Notes under the pieces: generated by a model
Told to the model about the DNA's origin: nothing
Databases searched by the model: none
What the model saw: only the letters and a program-made list of their open reading frames with translations
Part shown: positions 13,779 to 20,352 of the stretch, in pieces
How positions within the stretch are numbered: position 1 is the first letter of the stretch
Layout of the letters: each line of letters begins with the position of its first letter
Program-made: the position numbers and the translations under genes
Source of the DNA: a virus
DNA length: 20,352 bases
Strand: one strand, 5' to 3'
IMG/VR virus record: IMGVR_UViG_3300024344_000164
Location: 1 to 20,352 of that record

Positions 13779-15515
13779 CTAACCAGTTGTTTTTTCTCCA
13801 GAACCTTTTAAGTTAAATATACCATCAATAACAGCAGCACCTAAATTCATCCACATTGCATCTTTTGCTTTTTGATTATAAGAACTCATTGAAAAATTAT
13901 TTTGCTGTGCTGTTAAAGCTGCTTGATGTGCTCTTGCTTCTCTTGATTCAACTAAATTAACAAACCATTCTGCTTCATCTCTATATCTATTCCACAATCT
14001 ATTTTGTGCTGTAGTAGTTAAATCTAAAAGATTCTGTGCATTGATTTGATTAACTCTATTTTGTTCTGCTGTATTTGTTGTATTAATAGCTCTTCTCCAT
14101 TGCACATTTGATTGGTTAATTAACTGTGTCATTTCAGCATTAAATTTATCACGACTATCTTCCATTTGTGCATCAAACTTACGTAAAGAGTTTGCTTGGT
14201 CAACGTTAAATTGTTGCTGTGCGGAAGTTCTATTAAAATTTGCTGCTTGTACTTGTGCTCCAAGCTGTGCAAAAAATTGACTAATTTGATTTTGACTAGT
14301 AGCATTAAATTGTTCAGCCGCATTAGTTGCCGCTTGGTCAGTAAATAATCCTTGATTTTTTGCTTGTGCATTTAATGCTGAAGCTTGTTGTTTATTGTCT
14401 AAATTTTTCATATCCATTTGTAAAAATTGTCTTGCATTTTCAACTGCTGAAGTTAATCGTGCGTCTAGATTTTTTGTATCCATACCTGCTAATGTTGCTG
14501 CATTTTGTAAAGCAGCTTGTTGATTATTATTTAAATTAGCAAGTTTCATTCCCTGCATCATTTTAGCATTTTCTAATGCTATTGTTTGCTCAGATGTAAA
14601 ATTTAAATTATTAACTTCAGAAATTTTTGCTGCATTTGCGGCTCTAGCTTGTTGCTCATTTGTTAATTCTTGTCCTTGCATTGCTGCTCTCATTTGAGCA
14701 TTTATAATAGCTGTCTGCTGTCTGTTACTTAAATTCTGTAATGCAAATTTTTGATGTACTTGGGCATCGGCTGCGGCAATAGGTACAACGGATTCCATCA
14801 TTGCATGAATAATAGCTTGACCGGCCATACTTGATTGTCCTAAACCTCTTTGAGCCATAACTGCATTTGCTTTAGTTATTGCAGGTGCCGCCCATTGTGG
14901 TATTTGACCATTATTAAATTGGCCCATTAATTGTTGTAGCTGATACTGTACAGTTGCTTCTTCTGGTGTATTAATTTCTTGAGCAGTCGCTGTTGTGTAA
15001 CCTCCAACATCTGATTGAGATGCGGCTGTAAATAATTCTGATGGGGAAAGTGTTCGTGTTACTTGAGTTGCTTGTGCTGCTGTTTCTTGAGCAGAAGTTG
15101 CTAATGCTTGTTGACTAACTGTACCTTGTGGAGCACTAATAGCTCCTTGAGAAACATTACCTAATTGAGCATTTGCTTCAGCTACAGAATTTAAAACATT
15201 TGTAGAAGAATAAGTTCCGGGGGTTGGTGTTGATGGTGCAGTTACACTTAAACCTGTAGTTGGAACTTGTTGTGAAGTAGTTGCTTGTACATCACCAACT
15301 GTTGTTCCTGTTGTAGTTTCTAATTCACCAGTTGCTAATGCTGCAGGAACTGTTGTTACTTCCGTACCACTAGGTAATGCGGTAGGTGTTGCCCCTGCTC
15401 CCTGTGCATTAATTCCTGCCTGTCCCATAGCTTGTTCAAGCTGTGGTTGATGTCTCTGCTCTAAAGTAGGAGTAGTTGTTCCGCCTGTTTGATATTTTTT
15501 CTTTTTAGTCGCCAT
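13779..15515 (-). CDS. Gln/Asn/Ala-rich hendecad-repeat virion protein, 578 aa
   Basis: Residues 1-20 are basic (KKKKYQTGG). Residues 20-240 are Thr/Ala/Gln/Pro-rich, probably extended or disordered. Residues 250-492 are a regular 11-residue repeat: Asn or Asp recurs at 250, 261, 272 and so on to 492, in 21 of 23 positions, usually followed by Leu, Ala, Val or Phe. Paired, this gives 22-residue units such as LSNRQQTAIINA and LNNNQQAALQNA. The period predicts a long straight or right-handed helical bundle. The C-terminus has aromatic helices (WNRYRDEAEWFVNL) and ends with a short hydrophobic patch (MNLGAAVIDGIFNL). It is coupled to the 44-aa gene by TAATG. A long fibrous virion part is the best guess; no family is recognised. 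Confidence 0.9.
   Translation of the reverse strand: MATKKKKYQTGGTTTPTLEQRHQPQLEQAMGQAGINAQGAGATPTALPSGTEVTTVPAALATGELETTTGTTVGDVQATTSQQVPTTGLSVTAPSTPTPGTYSSTNVLNSVAEANAQLGNVSQGAISAPQGTVSQQALATSAQETAAQATQVTRTLSPSELFTAASQSDVGGYTTATAQEINTPEEATVQYQLQQLMGQFNNGQIPQWAAPAITKANAVMAQRGLGQSSMAGQAIIHAMMESVVPIAAADAQVHQKFALQNLSNRQQTAIINAQMRAAMQGQELTNEQQARAANAAKISEVNNLNFTSEQTIALENAKMMQGMKLANLNNNQQAALQNAATLAGMDTKNLDARLTSAVENARQFLQMDMKNLDNKQQASALNAQAKNQGLFTDQAATNAAEQFNATSQNQISQFFAQLGAQVQAANFNRTSAQQQFNVDQANSLRKFDAQMEDSRDKFNAEMTQLINQSNVQWRRAINTTNTAEQNRVNQINAQNLLDLTTTAQNRLWNRYRDEAEWFVNLVESREARAHQAALTAQQNNFSMSSYNQKAKDAMWMNLGAAVIDGIFNLKGSGEKTTG
14040..14768 (-). repeat. Hendecad (11-residue) repeat tract
   Basis: This stretch encodes residues 250-492 of the 578-aa protein. 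Asn, or less often Asp, occupies every eleventh position without insertion or deletion over 23 positions (exceptions Glu283 and Phe415). Successive units differ widely at the DNA level, so the repeat is old and held by protein structure. Confidence 0.85.
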
Positions 15516-15649
15516 TATCTTCCTTGCCTGTTATACTTTTTCCATGATTTTAATTTATGTTTATTTTTAGGTTTACTTCTTGTTGAATTACCTATACTTG
15601 TCCTTTTTCTTACTGGTGTAAAATATGCTCTTGTTGTTTGTACAGCCAT
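15515..15649 (-). CDS. Small highly basic protein, 44 aa
   Basis: This frame fills the gap before the 578-aa gene. It starts at 15649, 17 bases after the 107-aa gene, and ends with TAA joined to the next ATG (TAATG). The sequence begins MAVQTTRAYFTPVRKRTSIG and is rich in Lys and Arg (14 of 44 residues), ending WKKYNRQGR. It is probably a nucleic-acid or virion-binding peptide, or a small structural adaptor. I recall similar MAV...YFTPVRKRTSIG peptides in marine phage structural clusters, without known function. No good Shine-Dalgarno lies directly upstream; the surrounding bases are AT-only. Confidence 0.75.
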   Translation of the reverse strand: MAVQTTRAYFTPVRKRTSIGNSTRSKPKNKHKLKSWKKYNRQGR

Positions 15650-15666
15650 TAAAATAATTTAATATT

Positions 15667-15990
15667 TTATCCTTTTGGATTATCACTACGAACTTTATTG
15701 TATGCTGTTTTATAAGCATCCCATTTAGTAGAACTACCACCTATTTCTTTTTCTGTATAAGCTTCCATAAAATCTTTAACACTTGGATATTCTTTTGCTC
15801 TTTTTCTTGCGTATGCTTTATTATCATAAGCTGTTTTTAATTCAGCTTGTTTTGCTTGAATGTCAGCTTTAGATATCTGTGCTGTTCCGTGATTCCATTC
15901 TATTGTATCAATATTTTCTTCTCTAATAGTAACTTGTGCTTTAGAGTTAATTGCTAAAATTGCTGCGAGTACATCATAATGTTCTTCCAT
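15667..15990 (-). CDS. Small protein after the fibre genes, possible fibre-associated factor, 107 aa
   Basis: The N-terminal half (MEEHYDVLAAILAINSKAQV) may be a small alpha/beta fold. The C-terminal half is charged and helical, with AYARKRAKEYPSVKDFMEAY followed by KWDAYKTAYNKVR. The YPSxxDxxEA.. pattern resembles tail-fibre-associated or XkdW-like phage proteins (similarity from memory, weak). Its place directly after three fibre-type genes supports a fibre assembly or attachment role. It overlaps nothing and lies one base after the stop of the 460-aa gene, using GGAG a few bases upstream. Confidence 0.82.
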   Translation of the reverse strand: MEEHYDVLAAILAINSKAQVTIREENIDTIEWNHGTAQISKADIQAKQAELKTAYDNKAYARKRAKEYPSVKDFMEAYTEKEIGGSSTKWDAYKTAYNKVRSDNPKG

Positions 15991-15991
15991 A

Positions 15992-17374
15992 TTATGCTCC
16001 TATTTCCATTAATGTTATACTAGAAGTAAACCCAACATTTCCACTTGTACTTCTATTAAAATGCATTCCGTTTGAAGCCGTTTGAGTACCTAAATAATAG
16101 GTAGTTGAACTTGTTGTATTCGGAGAATCAAGATACATAAAAGGTAATGAAATTGCTGAAGAATTAGAGTCATTTACATAATTATAAGAACCATTAAAAA
16201 AATCGTCATGGTCTGACCCACTATTTTTAAATACTGTACTATCTCTTTTTAATATTCCACCACATCTAGTATTATCATCATTTAGAGAAACAGTTAACAT
16301 ACCTAGTACTAAAACTTTACTATTAGATGAAGATGGTGTGATAGCTTGGTTAAGCCAGTAAACTGGAGAATCTGCTGTTGATGAAGTACTTTTAGAAGTG
16401 CTATAAGTTGAAACACATTGAAGCACCTTACCACCTCCTGCATCTGCAAAAGATAATGTACCACTTCCATCAGTTGTTATTGCTTGACCACTAGAGCCAT
16501 CAGAAGTTGGTAAGTTAAATGTAGTACCTCCAGATTCAATAATTATTTTAGAACCATCAGAAGTTATACTTTCACCACCATCATCATAGAATTGTAATTT
16601 TCTTGAATCATTGATACGCATAACTTCATTTCCATCATACTGTTGGAAAATAATATCTTTCGCATCAACTGTAGGTTTAATTATAATATTACTACTTGAA
16701 TTTGCTATGTCTAATACTTGTGTTCCTCCAGAAGAAAATTTAAAATTATTTCCTGCTGCGTCTAAAGTAATATCGGCTGCAGCATCAACAGTTAGGTTGT
16801 TTGCTGATATAGTCATATCAGTACCATCACCTTCAATCTTTTCTGAATCACCGCCAAATATAACACCTACATTGTTAGGTATATGTACATCACTTGTTGC
16901 TGTTAAATTAATTTTTGCACTAGAAGCAATAGTTAAATCAGTACCATCTCCTTCGATTTTTTCACCATCATCGCCAAAGGTTAAACCTATATTTGCAGGT
17001 ACATTAATATCTCCACTTGACCCTACTTCAAAAGTAATGTCTGTACCATCGCCTGAAAGTGTTTCTTCAGCCGCACCTAACATTAACTTTTTACCAGATG
17101 CCATTTTAAGTGCAGAAACATCTCCATCAAATCTAGCAACTTCTGTAGCAGAGCCACCATCATTAACTTTAAATATAATATCTTTATCAGATACTTTAGA
17201 TTCTATTACAAAATCAGAAGATGAATTAGAAAAATCACCAATAGCTGTTCCACCATCTTTAATAGTTACATTTGCTCCATCTGCATCTAATATAATATCT
17301 CCTGCAACATCTACAGTTAAATCTCCAGAACCTGTTTTTTGAGATATAGTATCTACTTTTATTTCACTTGCCAT
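15992..17374 (-). CDS. Fibre-like protein with distinct tip domain, 460 aa
   Basis: It begins MASEIKVDTISQKTGSGDLT, the usual start of phage fibre proteins built from short beta repeats. Two units share LDAxGxN..GGT...DxxNSSS...DxKDIIF (about residues 24-85 and 199-256). A second repeat, EKIEGDGTD, recurs exactly 40 residues apart (138 and 178), with a looser third copy at 104-112. The linker LPTSDGSSGQAITTDGSGTL (288-307) leads to a different C-terminal domain (317-460) with Ser/Thr/Asn-rich beta strands, ending SSITLMEIGA. No S74 chaperone dyad or terminal coiled coil is present. The tip probably binds a receptor or closes the fibre. It follows the 417-aa fibre gene by five bases. Confidence 0.88.
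   Translation of the reverse strand: MASEIKVDTISQKTGSGDLTVDVAGDIILDADGANVTIKDGGTAIGDFSNSSSDFVIESKVSDKDIIFKVNDGGSATEVARFDGDVSALKMASGKKLMLGAAEETLSGDGTDITFEVGSSGDINVPANIGLTFGDDGEKIEGDGTDLTIASSAKINLTATSDVHIPNNVGVIFGGDSEKIEGDGTDMTISANNLTVDAAADITLDAAGNNFKFSSGGTQVLDIANSSSNIIIKPTVDAKDIIFQQYDGNEVMRINDSRKLQFYDDGGESITSDGSKIIIESGGTTFNLPTSDGSSGQAITTDGSGTLSFADAGGGKVLQCVSTYSTSKSTSSTADSPVYWLNQAITPSSSNSKVLVLGMLTVSLNDDNTRCGGILKRDSTVFKNSGSDHDDFFNGSYNYVNDSNSSAISLPFMYLDSPNTTSSTTYYLGTQTASNGMHFNRSTSGNVGFTSSITLMEIGA
16607..16786 (-). repeat. Internal fibre repeat, copy 2
   Basis: Encodes residues 197-256 of the 460-aa protein. It matches copy 1 (17120-17311) in LDAxGxN, GGT, NSSS and DxKDIIF positions; an old, diverged duplication. 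Confidence 0.6.
17120..17311 (-). repeat. Internal fibre repeat, copy 1
   Basis: Encodes residues 22-85 of the 460-aa protein. It is the partner of 16607-16786, with the same order of beta-strand motifs and one region of length difference. Confidence 0.6.
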
Positions 17375-17379
17375 TTATT

Positions 17380-18633
17380 TTATCCCTCCAATGCTGCTAC
17401 TTTAGTTTCTAAAGTTTCTATTTTTGTTATTGCTTCTTGTAATGCTCCAGTTAGTAAAGGAACTAATTTTGACTGGTCAATACCTTGCATATTTTCACCA
17501 TCTTTTTCTCCACTAATAGCTTCTGGTACAATACCAGAAACCTCATGTGCAAAGAAACCATCTACAGTTTTATCTTTATCTACTTTAAAATTAAATTTGT
17601 AAGGTTTAAGTTGTTTAACTCTTGTTATACCATCAGTAATAGCTGTTTCATTTTCTTTTAATCTGTAATCTGAAGATGTGTTGTATTGAGTAGCAGAACT
17701 TGTTCTATTAATTGTTCCTACTTCATTACCACCAACCTTAAACATATATAATGTTGTAGTGCCAGTTGCTGTGCCGTTGTGAACTACATAAGCCTCAGTT
17801 GAGCCACCTTTAATAGTCATATAGCCATCACCAGCAGTACCGGGAATATGAATATCTCCATTACTTGCTAGTTGCATTCTTTCTGTAGCATTGGTAACAA
17901 ATTTCATCATATTAGTGTCGTGATGATACCTTAATTGTCCTATATCATTATCTCCACTATCACCAAAATTTATAAAACTTTCACCACTTGTAGAATTAAG
18001 AAATGTCATTCCGTTATCACCATTTCTTTCTATAATTAATTCATCAGCACTACTATGAACATCAGCACCTGTATCAGAAATTCTGATATGAATACCTGCA
18101 CCTAAATCTTTAGCTGTAACAACACCTAAAGTTGGAAGTAGTGTTGTACCAGAAACATCTAAGTTTCCATTTAAATCAACTAAAGTAGCAGCTAATTCTA
18201 TTTCATCTGTTGCCGCAATATCTAAAACAGTTGCACTAGCACCTTGTATATATTGTGAAGCGTCATTAAAACAAAGTTTGTTTGTGCTATTTAAAGTTAA
18301 TCCTGTTCCATCAGTATGTGTTAAAATAGTATCTTGGTCATTACCAAATTGAATTGTTCCACCATCAGCTAAAAATAAATCACTCCATTCAGCAGAAGCT
18401 GTACCTAAAGAATCTCCATCAGCAGAACTTGGGTCAGCAGAACTTGCTGTTGCCCATGATAATGTACCACTACCATTTGTTGATAGCATTTGACCACTAG
18501 AACCATCAGCACTTGGTAAAACCCAAGCTACATTAGAACTTACAGTTCCTGCTGATTTAAATGAAACATAATTTGAATCATCTGAATCATAGAGCTTTAG
18601 TTCTCCGGTTGCGTTTACTCTTATCTCTGCCAT
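17380..18633 (-). CDS. Tail fibre with C-terminal S74 chaperone domain, 417 aa
   Basis: The N-terminal part is a beta-repeat shaft with the linker LPSADGSSGQMLSTNGSGTL (39-58), close to the one in the 460-aa protein. A module at about 176-255 starts DLGAGIHIRI and includes FGDSGDNDIG; it is paralogous to one in the 493-aa fibre. The S74 intramolecular chaperone begins at Ser321 in the motif SDYRLKEN, with Lys326 as the second member of the Ser-Lys dyad. In endosialidase-type fibres this self-cleaves before the serine, so about 97 C-terminal residues should be released after trimerisation. The end is a trimeric coiled coil (TKIETLETKVAALEG). The gene follows the 493-aa fibre directly; its own last codons carry the ribosome site of the next gene. 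Confidence 0.93.
   Translation of the reverse strand: MAEIRVNATGELKLYDSDDSNYVSFKSAGTVSSNVAWVLPSADGSSGQMLSTNGSGTLSWATASSADPSSADGDSLGTASAEWSDLFLADGGTIQFGNDQDTILTHTDGTGLTLNSTNKLCFNDASQYIQGASATVLDIAATDEIELAATLVDLNGNLDVSGTTLLPTLGVVTAKDLGAGIHIRISDTGADVHSSADELIIERNGDNGMTFLNSTSGESFINFGDSGDNDIGQLRYHHDTNMMKFVTNATERMQLASNGDIHIPGTAGDGYMTIKGGSTEAYVVHNGTATGTTTLYMFKVGGNEVGTINRTSSATQYNTSSDYRLKENETAITDGITRVKQLKPYKFNFKVDKDKTVDGFFAHEVSGIVPEAISGEKDGENMQGIDQSKLVPLLTGALQEAITKIETLETKVAALEG
17383..17673 (-). other. S74 chaperone domain of the 417-aa fibre
   Basis: Residues 321-417, from the SDYRLKEN motif (Ser321, Lys326) to the terminal coiled coil. Cleavage is expected between Ser320 and Ser321 by analogy with the family. 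Confidence 0.85.
17384..17389 (-). promoter_or_regulatory. GGAGGG ribosome site inside the 3' codons of the 417-aa fibre gene
   Basis: The codons for Leu-Glu-Gly at the end of the fibre coiled coil read TTGGAGGGA, placing GGAGGG nine bases before the ATG at 17374. The C-terminal residues and the next ribosome site share the same bases. Confidence 0.7.
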
Positions 18634-20115
18634 CTAACCCTCCAATGCCTTAACTTTAGTTTCTAAAGTTTCAATTCTTGTTTGTGCTTCTTGCAATGCT
18701 TTAATTGCTTTCATATATAATACAGAATATTTTATTGATTTAACTTTTTGTTTTTCTTCTCCAACTTTTTTATTATATATAACATTACCACTACCATCTA
18801 ATTTTTCATCACCAATTTTTTTACCACTTGGTATTGTATCTCCATCTTGATAATACTTAGGACTACTTGTATCATCTACTAATGTACCAAAAGCACTATC
18901 TGATAAAACATCATTAACTGAAGGTGGATTTTCTTTTATTAATTTTGGAGAAACTAATTCAGCTTCTTGTGCTACTAAACCAATTTCTGTCCATGCTTTA
19001 TCCTCTCCGTATTGTCTAACATCATCTTTCTTTTTAAAATTTCTTACTTTTAATGCTTTAATATCATTCCATTGAGAGTTTGCATCAACTATATTTTGTT
19101 TAATTCGTTGGTCAGATATTGCTCCATAAGAATTATCGTGATTTACAACATCACCATCTACAAAAACCATGAAACGCATAGCACTTGAATCTTGTGCGGC
19201 ATAAAACTTTTGAGCAGTAGAGTCATTATTACTACCACTTGTATTAATAATAAGTCCACTTGGGTCACCTGCGTGAACATTATCAGCATTAATCCACCAA
19301 TTACCACTAATTCCTGTACCATCTTTAATTGTTAAAAAAACATCAGAAGCTGATGTAACACCTAATCCCATAGTGTTAGTATCACCATTAGTAAATATCA
19401 TATGAGTATTACCATTAGATTCTACTCTAAAATCTACATCGTCTGAATCATTATTTACTACAACTTCAGCACCACCAACTTGTAGTGTATGATTTGCACC
19501 CGCACCAAATATCATTCTTTCGTTATTGTGTTCATAAGTAATAAAACCTACATCATTATCTCCACTATCTCCAAAAAATATATTTCCACTATTACTCGTA
19601 CCACTTAGTATGGACATACCAGAATTACCACTACCTTCAATAACCAACTCATCTGCATCTGAACTAACACTTGCACTACTATCGGCTGTTTTAATATGAA
19701 GTCCTGCACCTAAGTCACCTTCCGCACCTACTCCAACAACATCATTACCACCACTAACAAATAGCATATTAGCATTACCATTAGATTCAACTCTAAAATC
19801 CAAGTCATCAGAATCTTCATTAATAACAACTGCTGTATCCGTAATTGTTAATTGGTCATCATTAGAAGATGTTTGGTCATCAATACCTGCTAACGCACCA
19901 AATCCATTTGCTGTACCACTATTTGTAATAGTTGCTCCAGAATCAATTGTTAGAGTAGTGCCAGATAATACATTAATAGCATTAGCCCCAATTCGTAAAT
20001 CTTCTGCACCAGAAACATATACTTTTAATGTATCGTCTGTTGCTCCTTCTATATATGTATCACCATCAGAATCTAAAATTAATTTCTGATTAGCACCATC
20101 TACTTCAATACCCAT
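18634..20115 (-). CDS. Tail fibre with C-terminal S74 chaperone domain, 493 aa
   Basis: It begins MGIEVDGANQKLILDSDGDT and has a beta-repeat shaft. An internal duplicate has the motif DSDDxDFRVESNGNxxMxF at about 101-119 and 223-241. The module starting DLGAGLHIKT (134-213) is 37/70 identical by hand count to one in the 417-aa fibre. A GNWWINADNV patch (271-280) is distinctive. The S74 domain begins at Ser334 in SDQRIKQN with Lys339; self-cleavage would release about 160 residues. That is longer than the 97 of its paralogue because of an insertion (about 395-455) with YYQDGDTIPSGKKIGDEKL. The terminal coiled coil matches that of the 417-aa fibre at 18 of 21 residues. Start one base after the 57-aa gene. 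Confidence 0.93.
   Translation of the reverse strand: MGIEVDGANQKLILDSDGDTYIEGATDDTLKVYVSGAEDLRIGANAINVLSGTTLTIDSGATITNSGTANGFGALAGIDDQTSSNDDQLTITDTAVVINEDSDDLDFRVESNGNANMLFVSGGNDVVGVGAEGDLGAGLHIKTADSSASVSSDADELVIEGSGNSGMSILSGTSNSGNIFFGDSGDNDVGFITYEHNNERMIFGAGANHTLQVGGAEVVVNNDSDDVDFRVESNGNTHMIFTNGDTNTMGLGVTSASDVFLTIKDGTGISGNWWINADNVHAGDPSGLIINTSGSNNDSTAQKFYAAQDSSAMRFMVFVDGDVVNHDNSYGAISDQRIKQNIVDANSQWNDIKALKVRNFKKKDDVRQYGEDKAWTEIGLVAQEAELVSPKLIKENPPSVNDVLSDSAFGTLVDDTSSPKYYQDGDTIPSGKKIGDEKLDGSGNVIYNKKVGEEKQKVKSIKYSVLYMKAIKALQEAQTRIETLETKVKALEG
18637..19116 (-). other. S74 chaperone domain of the 493-aa fibre, with insertion
   Basis: Residues 334-493: SDQRIKQN motif (Ser334, Lys339), the core chaperone fold, an inserted Gly/Lys/Asp-rich segment before the end, then the conserved coiled coil. 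Confidence 0.85.
18638..18643 (-). promoter_or_regulatory. GGAGGG ribosome site inside the 3' codons of the 493-aa fibre gene
   Basis: The same Leu-Glu-Gly codons as in the neighbouring fibre place GGAGGG four bases before the ATG at 18633. The two fibre genes share this junction design. Confidence 0.7.
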
Positions 20116-20116
20116 A

Positions 20117-20290
20117 CTATACCACCACTAAGTTTCCATCAACTGTTACAGTTGCGTTAATTGTTATAGGCCCTGCTACTACAGAATTTTTTACTATTTG
20201 ATTTATATCAATAGTAGAATCATTCTCCGGAAGAGTTTCTCCTCCCGGTGCATCACCAATATATATTGGGCCTCCTACACTTTCCGTCAT
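20117..20290 (-). CDS. Small fibre-region protein, 57 aa
   Basis: It starts at ATG 20290 behind AAGGAGAAATAAT and ends with TAG one base before the 493-aa fibre. The product begins MTESVGGPIYIGDAPGGETL and ends with a beta-type segment (GPITINATVTVDGNLVVV) that resembles the short shaft or cap repeats found at fibre ends. There is no membrane span and no cysteine. The position at the head of the fibre block suggests a connector between tail and fibre or an adaptor peptide, which is inference. No named family is recognised. Confidence 0.78.
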   Translation of the reverse strand: MTESVGGPIYIGDAPGGETLPENDSTIDINQIVKNSVVAGPITINATVTVDGNLVVV

Positions 20291-20291
20291 A

Positions 20292-20351
20292 TTATTTCTC
20301 CTTATGTACTAATTGCATCAACATAGCTAATCCATACGTGGCATCCATTTG
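20292..20351 (-). CDS. 3' end of an upstream gene (partial)
   Basis: A frame enters from the right edge and ends with TAA at 20292-20294, one base before the 57-aa gene. The visible part reads QMDATYGLAMLMQLVHKEK. The ribosome site of the 57-aa gene (AAGGAG) lies in its last codons. The gene is probably another tail or neck gene, but too little is visible to say. Confidence 0.55.
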   Translation of the reverse strand, partial: QMDATYGLAMLMQLVHKEK

Positions 20352-20352
20352 A

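Noticed and set aside
16611-17342. 243-aa open frame on the + strand opposite the 460-aa fibre-like gene
   Set aside because: The antisense of a repetitive beta-protein gene stays open by composition. Its product is a Ser/Pro/Val-rich artefact and the sense strand has the clear fibre repeats.
1-20352. CRISPR array, tRNA genes, integrase or attachment site
   Set aside because: No spaced direct repeats, cloverleaf-like sequences or recombinase motifs were seen on either strand by eye.

Overview
The window is AT-rich (roughly one third G+C by eye) and packed almost end to end with genes that abut or overlap by a few bases. There is no rRNA, tRNA, transposase, CRISPR array or metabolic gene. Tail-fibre proteins with self-cleaving S74 chaperone domains, very large virion-type proteins and a DUF6378 protein mark it as part of a tailed bacteriophage genome. 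The low G+C, and several small proteins that I recall only loosely from marine phages (pelagiphages, cyanophages and uncultured marine contigs), suggest a marine phage. The host cannot be read from the sequence. Two successive huge proteins after the fibre block look like internal or DNA-ejection proteins of a short-tailed phage, but that is inference.

Layout. Bases 1-1320 (+ strand) hold a run of small, translationally overlapping genes: the tail of one gene, a 47-aa membrane peptide, a DUF6378 protein, a 49-aa protein, and 79-aa and 173-aa unknowns. Everything else is on the - strand, so transcription of the main block runs from right to left. In transcription order, 20352-15667 is the receptor-binding region: the end of an upstream gene, a 57-aa small protein, two S74 fibres (493 and 417 aa), a third fibre-like protein with a different tip (460 aa) and a 107-aa protein. 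Then 15649-6198 is the virion-interior or neck region: a 44-aa basic protein, a 578-aa hendecad-repeat protein, proteins of 146 and 189 aa, and the 728- and 1457-aa giants. Last, 6198-1313 is a cassette of ten small or secreted proteins. At least seven of these have a transmembrane segment or signal peptide, including holin-like and inner-spanin-like topologies and a secreted pair (261 and 629 aa). The 629-aa protein carries a 279-residue stretch without a single basic residue.

The two transcription blocks converge tail to tail with an 8-bp overlap at 1313-1320 and no visible terminator. Five small genes (47, 49, 58, 35 and 44 aa) and the 57-aa gene were read directly from the sequence and fill what would otherwise look like gaps. 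No stretch over 300 bases lacks a gene. I found no recognisable capsid, portal, terminase, polymerase, integrase or endolysin gene, so the window is one end of a larger structural region.

The most unusual features are an 11-residue Asn/Asp register kept in phase over 23 positions in the 578-aa protein, the hyperacidic secreted protein, the tandem paralogous S74 fibres, and the dense membrane/secretion cassette at the end of the late block. All positions and counts were worked out by hand.
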